Assembly: GCF_020382885.2 (NCBI RefSeq)
Contig: NC_058502.1
Coordinates: forward strand, 12,551,950 to 12,615,949
Direction of reading: 5' to 3'
DNA: 64,000 nt
Source of the DNA: Scatophagus argus
Taxonomy: Eukaryota > Chordata > Actinopteri > Scatophagidae
Positions 1 to 12,411 of this stretch are shown here, one piece after another. Each line of letters begins with the position of its first letter. Within the stretch, counting starts at the first letter, position 1. Below the pieces are notes generated by a model. It had not been told where the DNA came from. It was given only the letters and a program-made list of their open reading frames with translations, and made no database searches. A program made the translations under genes and the position numbers.

Positions 1-3000
1 CAGAGAGTTGATGTTTTTGGATTGTCCTTAAACCTGATCCATCTGTATGATAAAATGCCTAAAAGACACATGGAGCCTGTTAATATTTCATTAGTCATTC
101 ATTCCTGTGTGTGAAACAGCACCAGTGTTATCCACTGTATTGATCCTGTCTGTCATTAAGCTGGTATGTGAGAGATGCTGAAACAGGTGAGTGAGTGTCA
201 GAGACAGCTGACGGCCACTCAGACATAAATCAACATTTAGCATTTCTGACTGATGGTTTAAATGGGCCGAATGACTTCATAGGAATATTATTAAATACAA
301 AATTCCTTCAACATAGTTTGAATCAATAAGACATCAGCTAACCTCTAACCTCCACTTTCCCCATTTCTTCACTGTTCATTATTCAAAAGATATACATAGC
401 TTCTTATTTCTGACAAATGGGAACAGCAGTAAATATTCAGTAATGCATCAGGCTGTCATGGTTCATACAAATTCAGCAGTATTCTTATTTTACTGTGACG
501 GTGAGAGGCCATCTGCAGCTATCCTTATCCCCAGGCTCCCAGAGAGATGTGTTACATTTTGCAATTTGTATCAGAAACTCGTCAAAGGATAATGAAAAGG
601 TTGAGAAAATGACATTGACTAAAAAAAGAAAACACACTTCTGCTTTTATGTGTGCTGACAGTCCAGCCAAACCTTCAGATTGTCCATTCTGAAAGTGCTC
701 ATAGGAGAAGCGTACCATGGAGCGATCATCATAGCATCCAGTCTCTGGTGCATAAAGTTGCTAAGTGCACTGCACGTCTCATGTTTCCTATGCTGATCAG
801 TTATCGTGGAATCAGGGTGTAATTATAAAGAAAGCACTTTCCCCAAATTTAGCAACGTCTTTCTCCTTTCTGCCACCCCCCGGGTCTTTCTATTCTCAGT
901 CCTCCGCTGAGCCGTAACACTGCAGCTGCCATCTCTTTACTGCTTTTCCATGCCCAGGTCAGTGCATAAAACACTTAAAGAGCATTTAAAAGGAGAGTTA
1001 AAGCTACAGCTGTCAATCAGAATGATAGAGCAGCTTAACGTGGCTGTCACTTTTATGCGCTGTCTTTGTAACTTAGCAGGCTGTAATAGTAGACAGCCGT
1101 GCAGCTCGGTGCGCTTGGGCACAGGTCTGTGGCTGCAATCAAAGGCCTATTAATCAGAGCAAGAAAACGCCACCAGCAGTGAAGTGAAGACAGAGTATCT
1201 TGTCCTCTTTCGCATGGACAAATGCGAGATATTGTTACATGCTATTCATCCTGCATGGCGCCTTTGAAGTGATTCCCCAGCTGGGAAGCAGAGGGTGATT
1301 TTTCATGAAGGCATAAATGAACATGAGGGGGATTATGTGTTGAGATTGACCTTCCATGTGCACTCACGCTCACACAGTCAGACAAAGAGACAAAAACAAA
1401 CATGGATGTATGTAAAGGTATATAGATGAATTTCATGTGTAAAAAAACAGTACATACAGTTATGTGCAACAGTATTAGTTAATACAGGACGTGTTGATGT
1501 GATGGTTGATTAGCCTGGAGTTATTTGCCTCTGCTCGTCTATTCTTAATGGGCCATGTGATCCATGAGGCTCCCTGATAGGCTATCAGTACCATTCATAC
1601 GCCACTAATGTTCCTGGAGTGGTTGACAAATAAGAGGACTGCATGAAGGAAAAGACTGGCAGAGGAGGAGGGAAAACAGGAAGCAGATTCGCTGACAGGT
1701 GAGGAGAGAGGACAGGAGAAGAGAAACGGTACAGATGATGTTGAAGAAAGACAAAGTAACGTGAGGTGAGGGAGAGAAATGAGCAGCCAGCTAAAGGTCT
1801 GTTTCCAGAGCTGGCTTTGATTAGGGACTGTAACCACGATCTGTTCCTCATTAACTCGCCACAGCATGGAGGTGTACCAGGGAGAGAGCTGACTCTTTTT
1901 TTGGGAGGTTAGACTATGCAGAGTGAATCAGAGACTTGTCCCGCTCCAAATTCATCCTCTGCACATTCTCCTTTCAAACTAAGGTTCCCATAATTCAGCA
2001 ACCGCCTCTGATCTGATTGGTGTTCTCACTGTGGGATTCACGCCCTTTACTGGATATAAAATATGTGTGCTAAAATAAAGCGATCTTAACTGGGCAGCAA
2101 AAGGCCTCGTCTGCTATAAAATGTGCTGGTATCTTCATCAGTGAGGCAGAAGAGTTTAGAAGTCTTTATTTACTCTGCTCAGAGGAGTAACTTTTTATGC
2201 TCACCTTTTGCTACAGCTAAGAAAATAAAAACAAGTCAAAAGCCTCTCCAGAGTTTTTATATGTATCACTGGTTTCAGAGAGTATCATGATAACAAGCTC
2301 AAAATGTGATTTGTGTGATAAGCTACACAAATTATGCTTTAATGGAAGTATTTCATGTTTTACTCTGAAGAGGGAAAGATAAGACAATCATTTATTTACA
2401 CAGAAAAAGCATTATCTTCTCCTTCTGCTTAGTCTGAATGTGTCTCATATCTCCTAAGTATTTTTGTTGGAAAAAGGGAGGGCTGCCTTATAGTCAGGTT
2501 CATTTTATATTCAGGCCAATACGGTAAATACATGAAGTTCAATTATGGGTGGTCTTTGAAGTATCCCCATCAACCATAACAGGCGCTCTTTTCAACTTTC
2601 TCCACATGTGGCCTGACCACTTGAGCAAGCCTGACCAACATTTTTATGCTTTAGAGGTCATAAACCGCAAACATGTCGCGCACACACGCTCACACACGCA
2701 CATTCTCAGCACGCCTGCCCTCGCTGAAACATCAAGGACTCTGTGTTCTGCTTGTATAGCAGGTGTTACCAAACACTGTGATGAAGTGTAACAGAAACCT
2801 ACAGACTTTCATTAGGAGTTCATTTGTTTGTGTTGTAGCAGGAATAGCTGCAGAACTCAATGCAAACCTTGAAAACAGAAATAAATTCGCTCTCTTTCTC
2901 GTGGTGAAATGAGATCTGTTCGTCGCGTACTTCAGAGGACAAAATGACAGAAGAAGAATCATCAGACTTCTGCTTGTGACTCTCCAAACCCACAATAGGC

Positions 3001-4780
3001 CAATTTCAATGTCTTTGGTGTTCTGCTCTCCCTTTGCCAAACTGCAGTGATGGAATATTTTTTACAGAGGGAGGAAACAGCACCAATGTAGAGAGGTTTA
3101 CAGGGGCTTGGGCTAGTGCAGCTCATTCACAAGTTTACCTCCTCGCCTCTCCCCATCCATCTTCTCTACACTGTTGTCCTGCGACAATGACTTCACACTC
3201 CTGTCATGTCCTTTTAACCACACAGAAGTGAAGGATGGTTGTTCTCACTGCAATAATTTTCTCAAAAGTTCCCGAAGAGGCAGATGCACTCTGTGTGTGC
3301 TTGTGTTTTTATGTTCTCCTAAGGATCATGTGAGTATGGAATTGAGATGAAGATTTAATTCTAATCTAAATCGAAATTAGTTTTAGGCCATGTCAATATT
3401 TATATGAATGCTCTTTTTTGTTTTGGTCTTCTATCTTCAGAAGAAGCCAACTTTGTTGTGCTTCAGGGTCTCTCTGTTAAGAATTATTTCGATTGACATG
3501 TTTTTCTGCTCCTGTTATACAACAGCTACACAAACACAAAATGATCTGAGCAACGTTGCTAAAGTTATTGATAGCCGTGAAGTACAGGTTGTGTCTAATC
3601 AATCAGTATTTTACAGTTATGCAGACAGAAAAGAGAGAGAATAAGGCTTCATCAGGCAAAGTTTAACTACCCATTCTCATGTCCAATCCGCTTAGACATG
3701 GTTCTTACCATTTGTTAGTGATAATGTTGCATCCGGAATTTTCCAACCACGGATGAACTAAAAGAAGAAGAAAAAGAAGTTGAAGACTTCGGCATTTTCC
3801 ACATGAATTTAAGTATTTATGGATGGCAAATGTTTAGAAAATTATCTGAAAAGGCTGGTGTGGAAACAAAGCACAGTAATATTGTTATTACATTATGAAT
3901 ATAGACATGATCTTCAGCTCAGCAGCGTAAGAGTATTGATGAAGGTTAAAGTTGGCCTTGGGGAGGTGAGATTTGTATTAGCATTGAAGAAAACATTTTT
4001 GATTAATGTCATCATTAGTCAGAACGCAATAGTTAATATTTCTAATGAGACCTATTTTTACAGTAGTTCTTACATTTATTATGTAAGAGGTTACTCCTGC
4101 CTCTGGCCCTGAACAGGACTCGGTTAACCTCAGACAAAAGCAGCTTTGTGTCTGAGAGCTGTGTGTGCGCAGTGAAAAGGTTTCGGGAGGTGAATGTGAA
4201 ATAAGGTTGTCTCTTTTCTTCTTTTGCAACCATTTCTTTCACTTCCTCGCTTTACAAATGCATGGACGCCATTAACAGGGAATCAAGACTATTCAAGAGA
4301 TGTATAATGGTCACGAAGCTGTGATAATCCACTGTTCAGATGTTGGCTGGCCGTTGAAACCTGAGCCGGCTTTGACTGGAACTGTATGTCTGTCTGTGGT
4401 TCTGTGTGGCACCTATTCAGCTACTGTGGCTTTCACTTGAATCCCATTAAAGAGGACAAGCGAAATAAAAGCACAGAACCCAATCAGTGGAGCGAACCTT
4501 TTCTTTTTTCCCTCCACCTTTCCTCTCTTTCGGAAAGCTCATTTTCTTTGTTTTTTTGTCATAACACTTAATAACAGTCAAGCTGTCAAAAAACGGTTCT
4601 GCATTTATTATGTGAGAGTGGTAGAGAACTGGGGAACAGCATGAGCAATATGACTCACGCACACTCAGGTACAAAATATGAGGCGCAGAGCTACACAGAC
4701 GTCATTCTAACATGGTTTTCGTGTAAATCTTGACTGGGCTCTCATAGCACGGCCAACGATGATGTGGAGGGTTTACTACA
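1..4780. other. Gene-free region
   Basis: No reading frame here has a recognisable domain, splice-site chain or similarity to a vertebrate protein I know. The frames are short and overlap on both strands, as expected by chance in AT-rich DNA. CA-rich and T-rich stretches are scattered through it. I cannot tell neutral sequence from distal enhancers without a comparison to other species. Confidence 0.6.
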
Positions 4781-5110
4781 AATCAGAATCAGAATCGTCT
4801 TTATTGCCATGTAAGTGAAGAGGTTTCACATTACTAGGAATTTGTCTTGGTGATTGGTGCATACATAGAATGTAAAAACAAGTAACATATAATAATAGGA
4901 TCAAATAAAATAAAATAGAATAAGGTAAAACAAAATAAAATAAGTTAAGTAAAATAAATATGGTTCTGGAGGTAGTACAAAGGTGAGGTAGTACAGAGTG
5001 GAAGTAGTGCTAGTAGGTGAGGTAGGTAGACAGTGCAAATGTTCAGCAGGTGGATCATGACATGAGCATAGATCACTGTCTGTACTGAAGAACCCTGCAG
5101 TGAACATACA
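4781..5110. repeat. Interspersed repeat, non-LTR retrotransposon 3'-end type
   Basis: The block opens with tandem AATCAGAATCAGAATC followed by CTTTATTGCC, then GGAATTTGTCTTGGTG, an A-rich AAATAAAATAAAAT run and a TAGTACAG-rich part. This order is familiar from a repeat scattered through percomorph genomes that is usually annotated as a truncated LINE 3' end. The right boundary is approximate. The family name is from memory and was not tested. Confidence 0.5.
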
Positions 5111-5985
5111 CACATTGAATTGACTGCCTTCCAGACATCCTTAACAATTGCAGCAGGCTTCCATATGCCAGGCTGGGAGCTGTATTTGGTCTGTTTTACT
5201 GAACAAGCTGCGGTGACCCAAGATTTGTTAGCAAGCTTGTACTCGTGTTGTTAACACCAGGTAATTCTTAAACTGTGGGTAAGAATTTAGTACCCTGATA
5301 AAACCCTCTGTGTTTAAACTCTCTCTTTGATGCATGGCTTCCTTTCCATATTTTACAGTTCCTTGTCACTCCTTTTTATTCCCCCCTTCTTTTCCTCAGC
5401 TCGTCCTGAATCAGTGTTATCAGGTGAGGTTGGTTAGCAGGTCTGTGCCATGCTGTGATTTTGATAAGGAATGTCTTGTTCCCAGGCCTGCACAGGGCGG
5501 CGCCAGGTGACCCTGTTTTGGCTGCCTGCTGTCAATCTGCCTGACCAGACATCAGGACCCACAGGGGGGCCTCTGGGAAGCATCTGAGCTTGAAGACGCT
5601 ATCTCAAACCTTATAAAACCTGATAACATGAGGGGAAAGGAGGCAGGGGAAGATGGGAGAGGAACTGCTCTCTTTAAGCCAAATGTTAACACTCATGGTA
5701 GCTATAAAAGGGTTAAAAAGAGATAAAAGGAATTGATTATGCTTTGTGGAGCAGGGATGACTCTGTGGTCCTCTGTGTGACCAGTAATGAGAGGATAGAG
5801 TGGAATGGTTGCATCAGTGAATAGTTTGTTGGCTGCTGGGGCTTTTTAAAACTGAGCAAGAGTCAGGATGATTAACAGTTCTCTGGTTTTTGCTAAAGTC
5901 TGTGGTTATTATGTTTCTTAATCAGAGGTGAATTATGACTGATTTGGGAGCTAAAGTTGAAAAAAATGTGAAAATGTGCAAAGTA
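5111..5985. other. Gene-free region
   Basis: I see no coding exon, RNA gene or clear repeat between the LINE-type repeat and the palindromic element that starts near 5986. Confidence 0.5.
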
Positions 5986-6370
5986 TGCTTATTCTCATTC
6001 TTGCAGAGAAACAGATTGGTACCACTTTAATGTCTGTCCACTGAAAATGAAGTTACAGCCTGCATTCAGTTAGCTTTGCATAATGAGTCGATAAAGAGTG
6101 AAACAGTGAACCTGGCTCGGTCCGAAGGTAGCAATAAGTGCACCTCAGCACCTCCAAGATTCAGAAAACTAAGTTTAAAAATCACAGTTTGCTATTTTAT
6201 ATGCCAAACAATTTCTTGAGCTGGTGTATAAGATGTGGCTGTTTTTTTGTCTTTATGGAAAGCTAAGCTAACTGCTGGCTGACAGACAGGAGAGTGGTAT
6301 CAATCTTCTCATCTAACTGTGGACAATAAGCATCTTATTTGCAAACTTTAAATCTATTCCTTCAAAGCTT
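5986..6370. repeat. Long-inverted-repeat element (MITE-like), copy 1
   Basis: The left part runs CTTATTCTCATTCTTGCAGAG then ATGAAGTTACAGCCTGCATTCAGTTAGC. The right part contains GCTAAGCTAACTGCTGGCTG, then AGAGTGGTATCAATCTTCTC and ends near ATTCCTTCAAAG. The two ends are degenerate inverted copies of each other. This matches a long-palindrome non-autonomous element common in percomorph fish, also present near 20 kb and 60.1-60.75 kb. Boundaries are approximate and the copy is old. Confidence 0.5.
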
Positions 6371-9300
6371 TTTGATGAAGCATCAAAAAAGTGGTTATCA
6401 ACCAGTCCTCGGGACATCAGTAAAGAAAGGACAGTTCAAATCTTGAAGTCATGAAAGCCTCATTGTCATATTTACATCTCTCTCATCTTAATCCAAAATA
6501 AGCCAAAATTTTCCTCAGATTATATGTGAAGGCATGACAGCTATCTCTGGAAGAGATTAGCGAGCTTCCCCTCTACTGGTTCCATATCTCTTGTCGAGAC
6601 TCTGTTGTGCTGAAATATAAGGTGTCCTCTCTACATATTTTATTTCTGAAGTTTGAACTCTGCATAAGCTTGTCTATTGCTATCTGGCATAGGGCTCTTG
6701 TATGAAATGAAAGTTTATACTCCCTGTGGGTAAATCATTCATATTTGCGCAGCTGGCCAAGATTGCGTGAAAACACTTAGAAGTATTTGGACAACTAAAT
6801 AATGGTAATTTGGAAACCTATGAACATTCTACTTCAGTTCAGGTTGAGGAAGATATTTTCAACACTTAACAAGCGAAGAGAGCAGCATTTGTTTTCTGTT
6901 GAGGAGACTTACATTATATTTTCATGCGTGAAATCACAATAGCCATGTAGGACCCCACCACGTGGCTCTCAGGAAGAAATGCGGGATGAAAAAAACTGTG
7001 ATTGAATTTCAGTTTGCTCTCTAATACTCAAATATTTGCCTGCATGTCCAGCTGCGAGTGGCTAAGTGACTGAGACAGTATTGTTTTTTGGTGTGTTACG
7101 TTACTGTGGCAGAGGTTATTATTTTTTCCTTTAATTGAATCTGTCTGGAGCTTAATGGACTGATCCTGATGGATTGGCCTGGTTTCCTGTCACCACCCAC
7201 CCCCCTGCCTCCATACACTGATGAGCACTACACTCAAACAGTTATGACTTGTAAAGACAGCCCGAGGCCATTTTATCCAACCATAATCCAACGTGTCCTC
7301 TAGGACAAACACAGTCAGATGCAGCTTTCACACATGTGTGTAGCAGTTCGGGGCTACTGGGATCACACTTCAACCCCTCGACCAAAGCTGAAGGCTGGAC
7401 GGTGGTTAAATGGGCTTTCCAGCAGAGCTAAACCTCGTCCCCTGATGTATGATTTATGAGGAGCTTCCTGAAGGAGTCTCCTCGTGTAACTATGTACTGC
7501 CAGTGTTAGTTTACCGCAAACACTTGTGTCACATTGATCCTTTGGATGCAGCGTTTCTGGAATAGCAGCGTGTGGTGGTCTGAAAAATGATAGCTATAAA
7601 CAGTTAAAAAAATACTAAAAGCCCTGAAAATGTCTCCACTCAGAGATAAATACCATGACATCAGCAAAAGTGCGATTTATTAATTCATTATGATGATAGG
7701 CATTATTTATTTCTGTTTAGGAATAAAGCATCTACCAAGATTGAAAACAAATGCAACATTGTTTTGATAAATTAAAGACAGCTTGAATTTATCAAGAACA
7801 AAAGAAAGATTTGCTGCCTGTTTAATTATTAACAATGGCTCTAATAGAGAGCCATTTAGTCTGTTTAGTCTGTTTTAATTGATTCTATAAGCAATTAGAC
7901 TGCTAATAGCAGATTAATAAAGTTGTTTTATTTTATTCTTTGTGTTATTGATTTGTATTTTTGTGTATTTATGTGTGTGTACATAGCTATATGTGTGTGT
8001 GTGACTGAGAGTTGTTCATTGCACGTTTATCTGTCTGGTATTTGTTTAGACTGTGGTCAGGCATGTTTCAAGGGGTCCTCAGGGAAAGGTCTCAAACACA
8101 GACTCAATTTGTGAAGTAAATCTGCTCTTTTTCACATATAAAAGAGAATTGTCCGCCTCTCTGTGTATTTGGTCTTTGTCAAGCATGGGTGATGTTCTAA
8201 ATCAAGCGTGCAGACTTATAATGACAACATGGGTGTAAACAGTTGCTGAGCGTCTGAATAAAGCAGGCGCAGATTTGAAACTGAAAAGGTGTTTTTAATA
8301 AGCACTGATGCAGTTCACTGTCTGACTTGTCTGACATTTCAGTCCTGCTCACCCTCATGCCAGCTGCAGTTTGTACATGATCTGTGACGTATAAGATGAA
8401 GATAAAGATCTATTTTGCCAAAAAACTTTGCAACTGTTAGGAACAGATTTTTTTCTATTTGTTCAACAGAAAATATAAACATTCATGTACCGTGAACAAG
8501 GGCCACCTTTGTTTATGATGGTGACGTAAAACAGTGAGCTTGGTCAATCAAGCTTGCTTGATTTGTTTGTGTTGCGATGAAGATAACGTAATAGGTTTTT
8601 CACTTGGTTCAAAAAAAAGGGTCAGAAAACGTATTTGTCAAAAAAACTGAGTTTGTCATAATCACTGCTTTTGTGTGTTTCCTGCATATGTGACGAAGGT
8701 ATGATGCATATACCAATTAGTATGTGTTTTCACAAGAGAGAGCATGACCCTCGCATCAGGCCTGGCACATGTTGGTGTGCGTCTGTGTGAGGAAAAAAGG
8801 GACTGTGTGTCTTTATGTGTGTGTATCTGACCATGTGCATGTGCTTATACTGTAACTATCAATATGCGAAATAAGAGAAAACATCTTTTTACTTGCTTGC
8901 TTTCTTTTCCCCTCTAAGTCTACCTGTAATTAATTGCAATGTCAGTATTATTGTGCTTATGAGACTCTAAGCTTGTATCTCAATTTTAAACGCATCAGGG
9001 AGGGTATATAATGCATTATTTCAAATTAAAGTCATGTCTCTTGTAGAGGTACACGCGCAAGAGTGACAGCTCTGAGTCAAGATGTGAAGGCTCATGACTG
9101 TCAACAGCAAACCTCCTGCTGTGATCCCACATTGTGTTTGCATCACTAATTCACAGATTGTGTGCGGTCGCCAGAGGCCACAGTGCTAAAGGTCAGGACC
9201 GTAAGGACATCGTAGTTCGACCTCCATCAAAAAAAGTCACTGTGAAATTTGGACAAGGTGCAGTGTCAGGCATCACCGGCCGCTTAATGGACAATTTTTT

Positions 9301-12034
9301 CCCTCAGAGTGTGGAATGTGGAGATTGTATGAGGCCTGCTGGATTTCCTTGAGGTCATGGGAAGTTTTCTCCTAAGCACGTCAAGGCAATCTTTGGTGTT
9401 TATACAAGTACAATCCAAAAACCCAGAGTCTGATTTGATTATGTTTGTGCAGAATGAAACTTCAGTACATTTTATATCATACTCTAAAAAGTAACAGCTT
9501 GCAGTTGTTTTGAAATATTTTATACAAGAAAAAGTAATAATACAACATAATAAACATACTGCGCCACAAGTAAAAAGGATACTGTAGTTATATTAACCAA
9601 TCCATGTTTCATTTTGTTATGCAACACTGTCATGGCCTCAGGTGACATCTCGCTGTACCTCTGAAGGCAGCCGAAACATGGGCTTTTACTTATTTAGTTT
9701 TTAGTGCTGGTGGATTCCAGAAGTGGTGAAATTCATAATTACGGCAATGCTGCTAAAAAATCACAACTCTTTGTCTGGATGAAAACCAGAGCTGCTCTAA
9801 TCAGAAGCTGACATTTCAGAACTGAAGGGACTGAAGTCTGGGGTTGGACCACAGGTTCACATTAAAGGAAAGCAAATCTTTTTATTTTTCTTTCCACCTG
9901 AGACCACTTTTGCTTTCAGGTAATGTCATCCACCCCCAGGTTTCACTAAGTTTCAGTTTCTGGGATAAACTGAAAAAAGTGAATTATAGTAATTACTGCT
10001 CATGTTATTACAGTAACAGAACCGTGATCCTTCATGTTTATGTAACCATTTACATGGAGAACATGTTAAAACTGTTTTGTTGCTGTGTCTTGTTAAGTAT
10101 AAACACACGTTTCATGCATGAATTATTACTGTGCTGAGTTTCTCTATTTAGACAAATGACCTCAGCTGAAAAGAGACTCTTGGGATCTTGCACCTCATTT
10201 TCACCACTTCACCTCAAAACCTAGAAATGAGAGCTTTGTATTATCACACTGTGCAAGCACTTGGCTTTATGAAATCCCGCTGACTTCGCTGTCAACCTTC
10301 CACCAGTCACTTGAATTGATCTTTTCCTTCTTATTTGATTTTTCTCTTTAAATCATGACCTCCTAAATCTGCACTTTTAAATTAGAGTATCCAATATTTG
10401 GGTCAACTGACTGTTTTAATCATTGATTGATTTCTATGAACTCTTGTTGACACATTTACAGGCCCAGCTGAGGATGACGTATAATGTCAGGGTCACAAGA
10501 AGATTGTGGAGTGTTAAGGATGTTCTTACACTTCCAAGCATGTATGGCTAAAGTGCGGCCATGACCCTGCTGATGGAGCACTTCTGTGTGGTCAAACAGG
10601 GTCACAGGTTCACAGAAGAGCAGTGTTAGGTTAGGCAGGAGTGTCAGGAGAGCAGCATGCAGGCTGCACATTTATCCAGCGCCAGAGCAAAACACATCAG
10701 TCTGACAGTGGTCGCATTCTCATCCATCCTGTCTCAATGGTCCACTTACTCTTCTCTCTTTATGGTTCCCCTTATTTACCACTTCCTTCACTTCGATGCT
10801 GTTCCAGCTCAGTGGCCACATCAAAACACACGAAACATCTTAAGAAGAGTTTATGCATTTTCATTTGGTCTTGCGGAACTGGATCTTTGAAAAGGCAAAA
10901 CAGTCTGTGGATAGATTACAAATAGAAAATACATTGTGTCCACCTTTTTCTGTTATTGAGAGCACAAAGAATGATGTTTTTTTCACTTTTAGAGCCCATC
11001 TGTTGTCACTCAAAGCTTGTTAGCACATCCAACTAGGAAACAGAGTAATTAGTGAGCATTCTTCCTGTGTGTCCTCTCATTGGTCTGATATGATTTAAGT
11101 GTGACAGGTGTGCAAATATACACACACTCAAGACGTGCTATAGCTGGTATTAACATAAAGTCAAATTCCTATTCTTACCAAAGAAAACCTTTGCCCCCCT
11201 CTCATTAGCCCAACAAGTTTGTGGGTGCCAGAATAAACAATTACTGAACTTCTGTCATCAGATCTGTCTACTCTCATAACACTGCAGTTTATTACTTTTG
11301 CTATGAAGTAATTTAAATTCATGTTTCGGGAAATAGAGTGTTGGCCAACATTCAGAGTGCCCTGACATGATTCAGTTGAATTGCAGCCCTCTGGCTGCAT
11401 GATGTTTATTCAGGTTTTTTCTTTTTTAACCGATCTAATAAAATTAACAAATGCATCTCATTATGATGTTTGACTCCAATCTCACTGCCTCACAAACTGA
11501 AGAAAAAGTTTTCAGTTTGCTCTCTGTACTCTAATGGTGTCCTCTTTCCATGAAATGCAACCATTTGCACGTATGCATGAAGCATGTGCAAACTTGCAAA
11601 ATATCAGCTGAAGCGATCTTCCTGGCAGGCTGTCCTTGATCAAGACCTCTTGTTGTTGTTGGTACAACTGGGCAGCCAGCTGTGGTTAGCAAAACTCGAC
11701 TGCATGGAAGCATTTAACCAGGCTGAAGGACGGCCCTGACCACCTCAAAAATGCTTATTAAACACAGCCATATGTAAAGGACTGGGTGATCATTTCGCTT
11801 TTGATATTCAGTTTGAGGGCAGTGGACGTGACTAACGATGTGGCGTTTATGATGTGGCATGTAATAAGGCATCATTCCACTGTCCTAACAGGGATCTCGA
11901 ACTTAATTGTCCAATTTATTAGCTGTCTTCAGGCAGAGCTGGCAACTGTAAAAGTCAGACATAGAATTGGGATCATGTTTTTGGAAAAAACTGTACATTT
12001 TACAGAAGGGCTACAAAGAGGCTACCATGCAAGG
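6371..12034. other. Gene-free region
   Basis: No supported gene. The longest open frames (about 72-97 codons near 9.1, 9.8 and 10.6 kb) are low-complexity, lack splice signals and resemble no family I know. TG-rich stretches lie near 7.97-8.0 and 8.78-8.83 kb. Confidence 0.55.
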
Positions 12035-12192
12035 TGCCACCATCTGGAGGGACAACCATTTATGTGAACACTCACACACTGAGGGAAGCACTGGGAGCAA
12101 TTTAGGGTTTGGTATCTTGCCACTTTGACAAGTAGACGAAAGAAGTCAGAGTCAAACCACCAATCCTCCGATCGTTCTACCTCTTAAGCTGC
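12035..12192. repeat. SINE-like repeat fragment
   Basis: The segment has, in order, GCACTGGGAGCAATTTAGGG, TTGCCACTTTGACA and GTCAAACCACCAATCCTCCG followed by TTCTACCTCTTAAGCTGCA. This resembles a widespread fish repeat whose end reads GATCGAACCACC...CTCTACCTCCTGAGC, a tRNA-like string. It is too diverged to be a functional tRNA gene. Confidence 0.4.
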
Positions 12193-12389
12193 ATATAGTC
12201 ACCATTTCATTTTCTCTAATCCTTAAATTTGCCGAACAAATGTCTATCAAATTCCGTGATGACCGGTCAGACAGGAGCTGGTCTTTCTCTGGTTTCCAGT
12301 GGCCCAAAAAATGTAAACACAAATTTGATCACCATCTGTTTGGACGTTTGAAGAAAAAAAAATTCATTCCTGGTTTGTAGCCTTGAGCA

Positions 12390-12411
12390 ACACACACACA
12401 CACACACACAA
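12390..12411. repeat. (CA)n microsatellite
   Basis: Uninterrupted AC dinucleotides over 22 bp. Length is likely to vary between individuals. Confidence 0.9.

Noticed and set aside
12035-12192. tRNA-like string (CAAACCACCAATCC...CTACCTC)
   Set aside because: It fits a degraded SINE-like repeat, and I could not fold a cloverleaf with intact A and B boxes.
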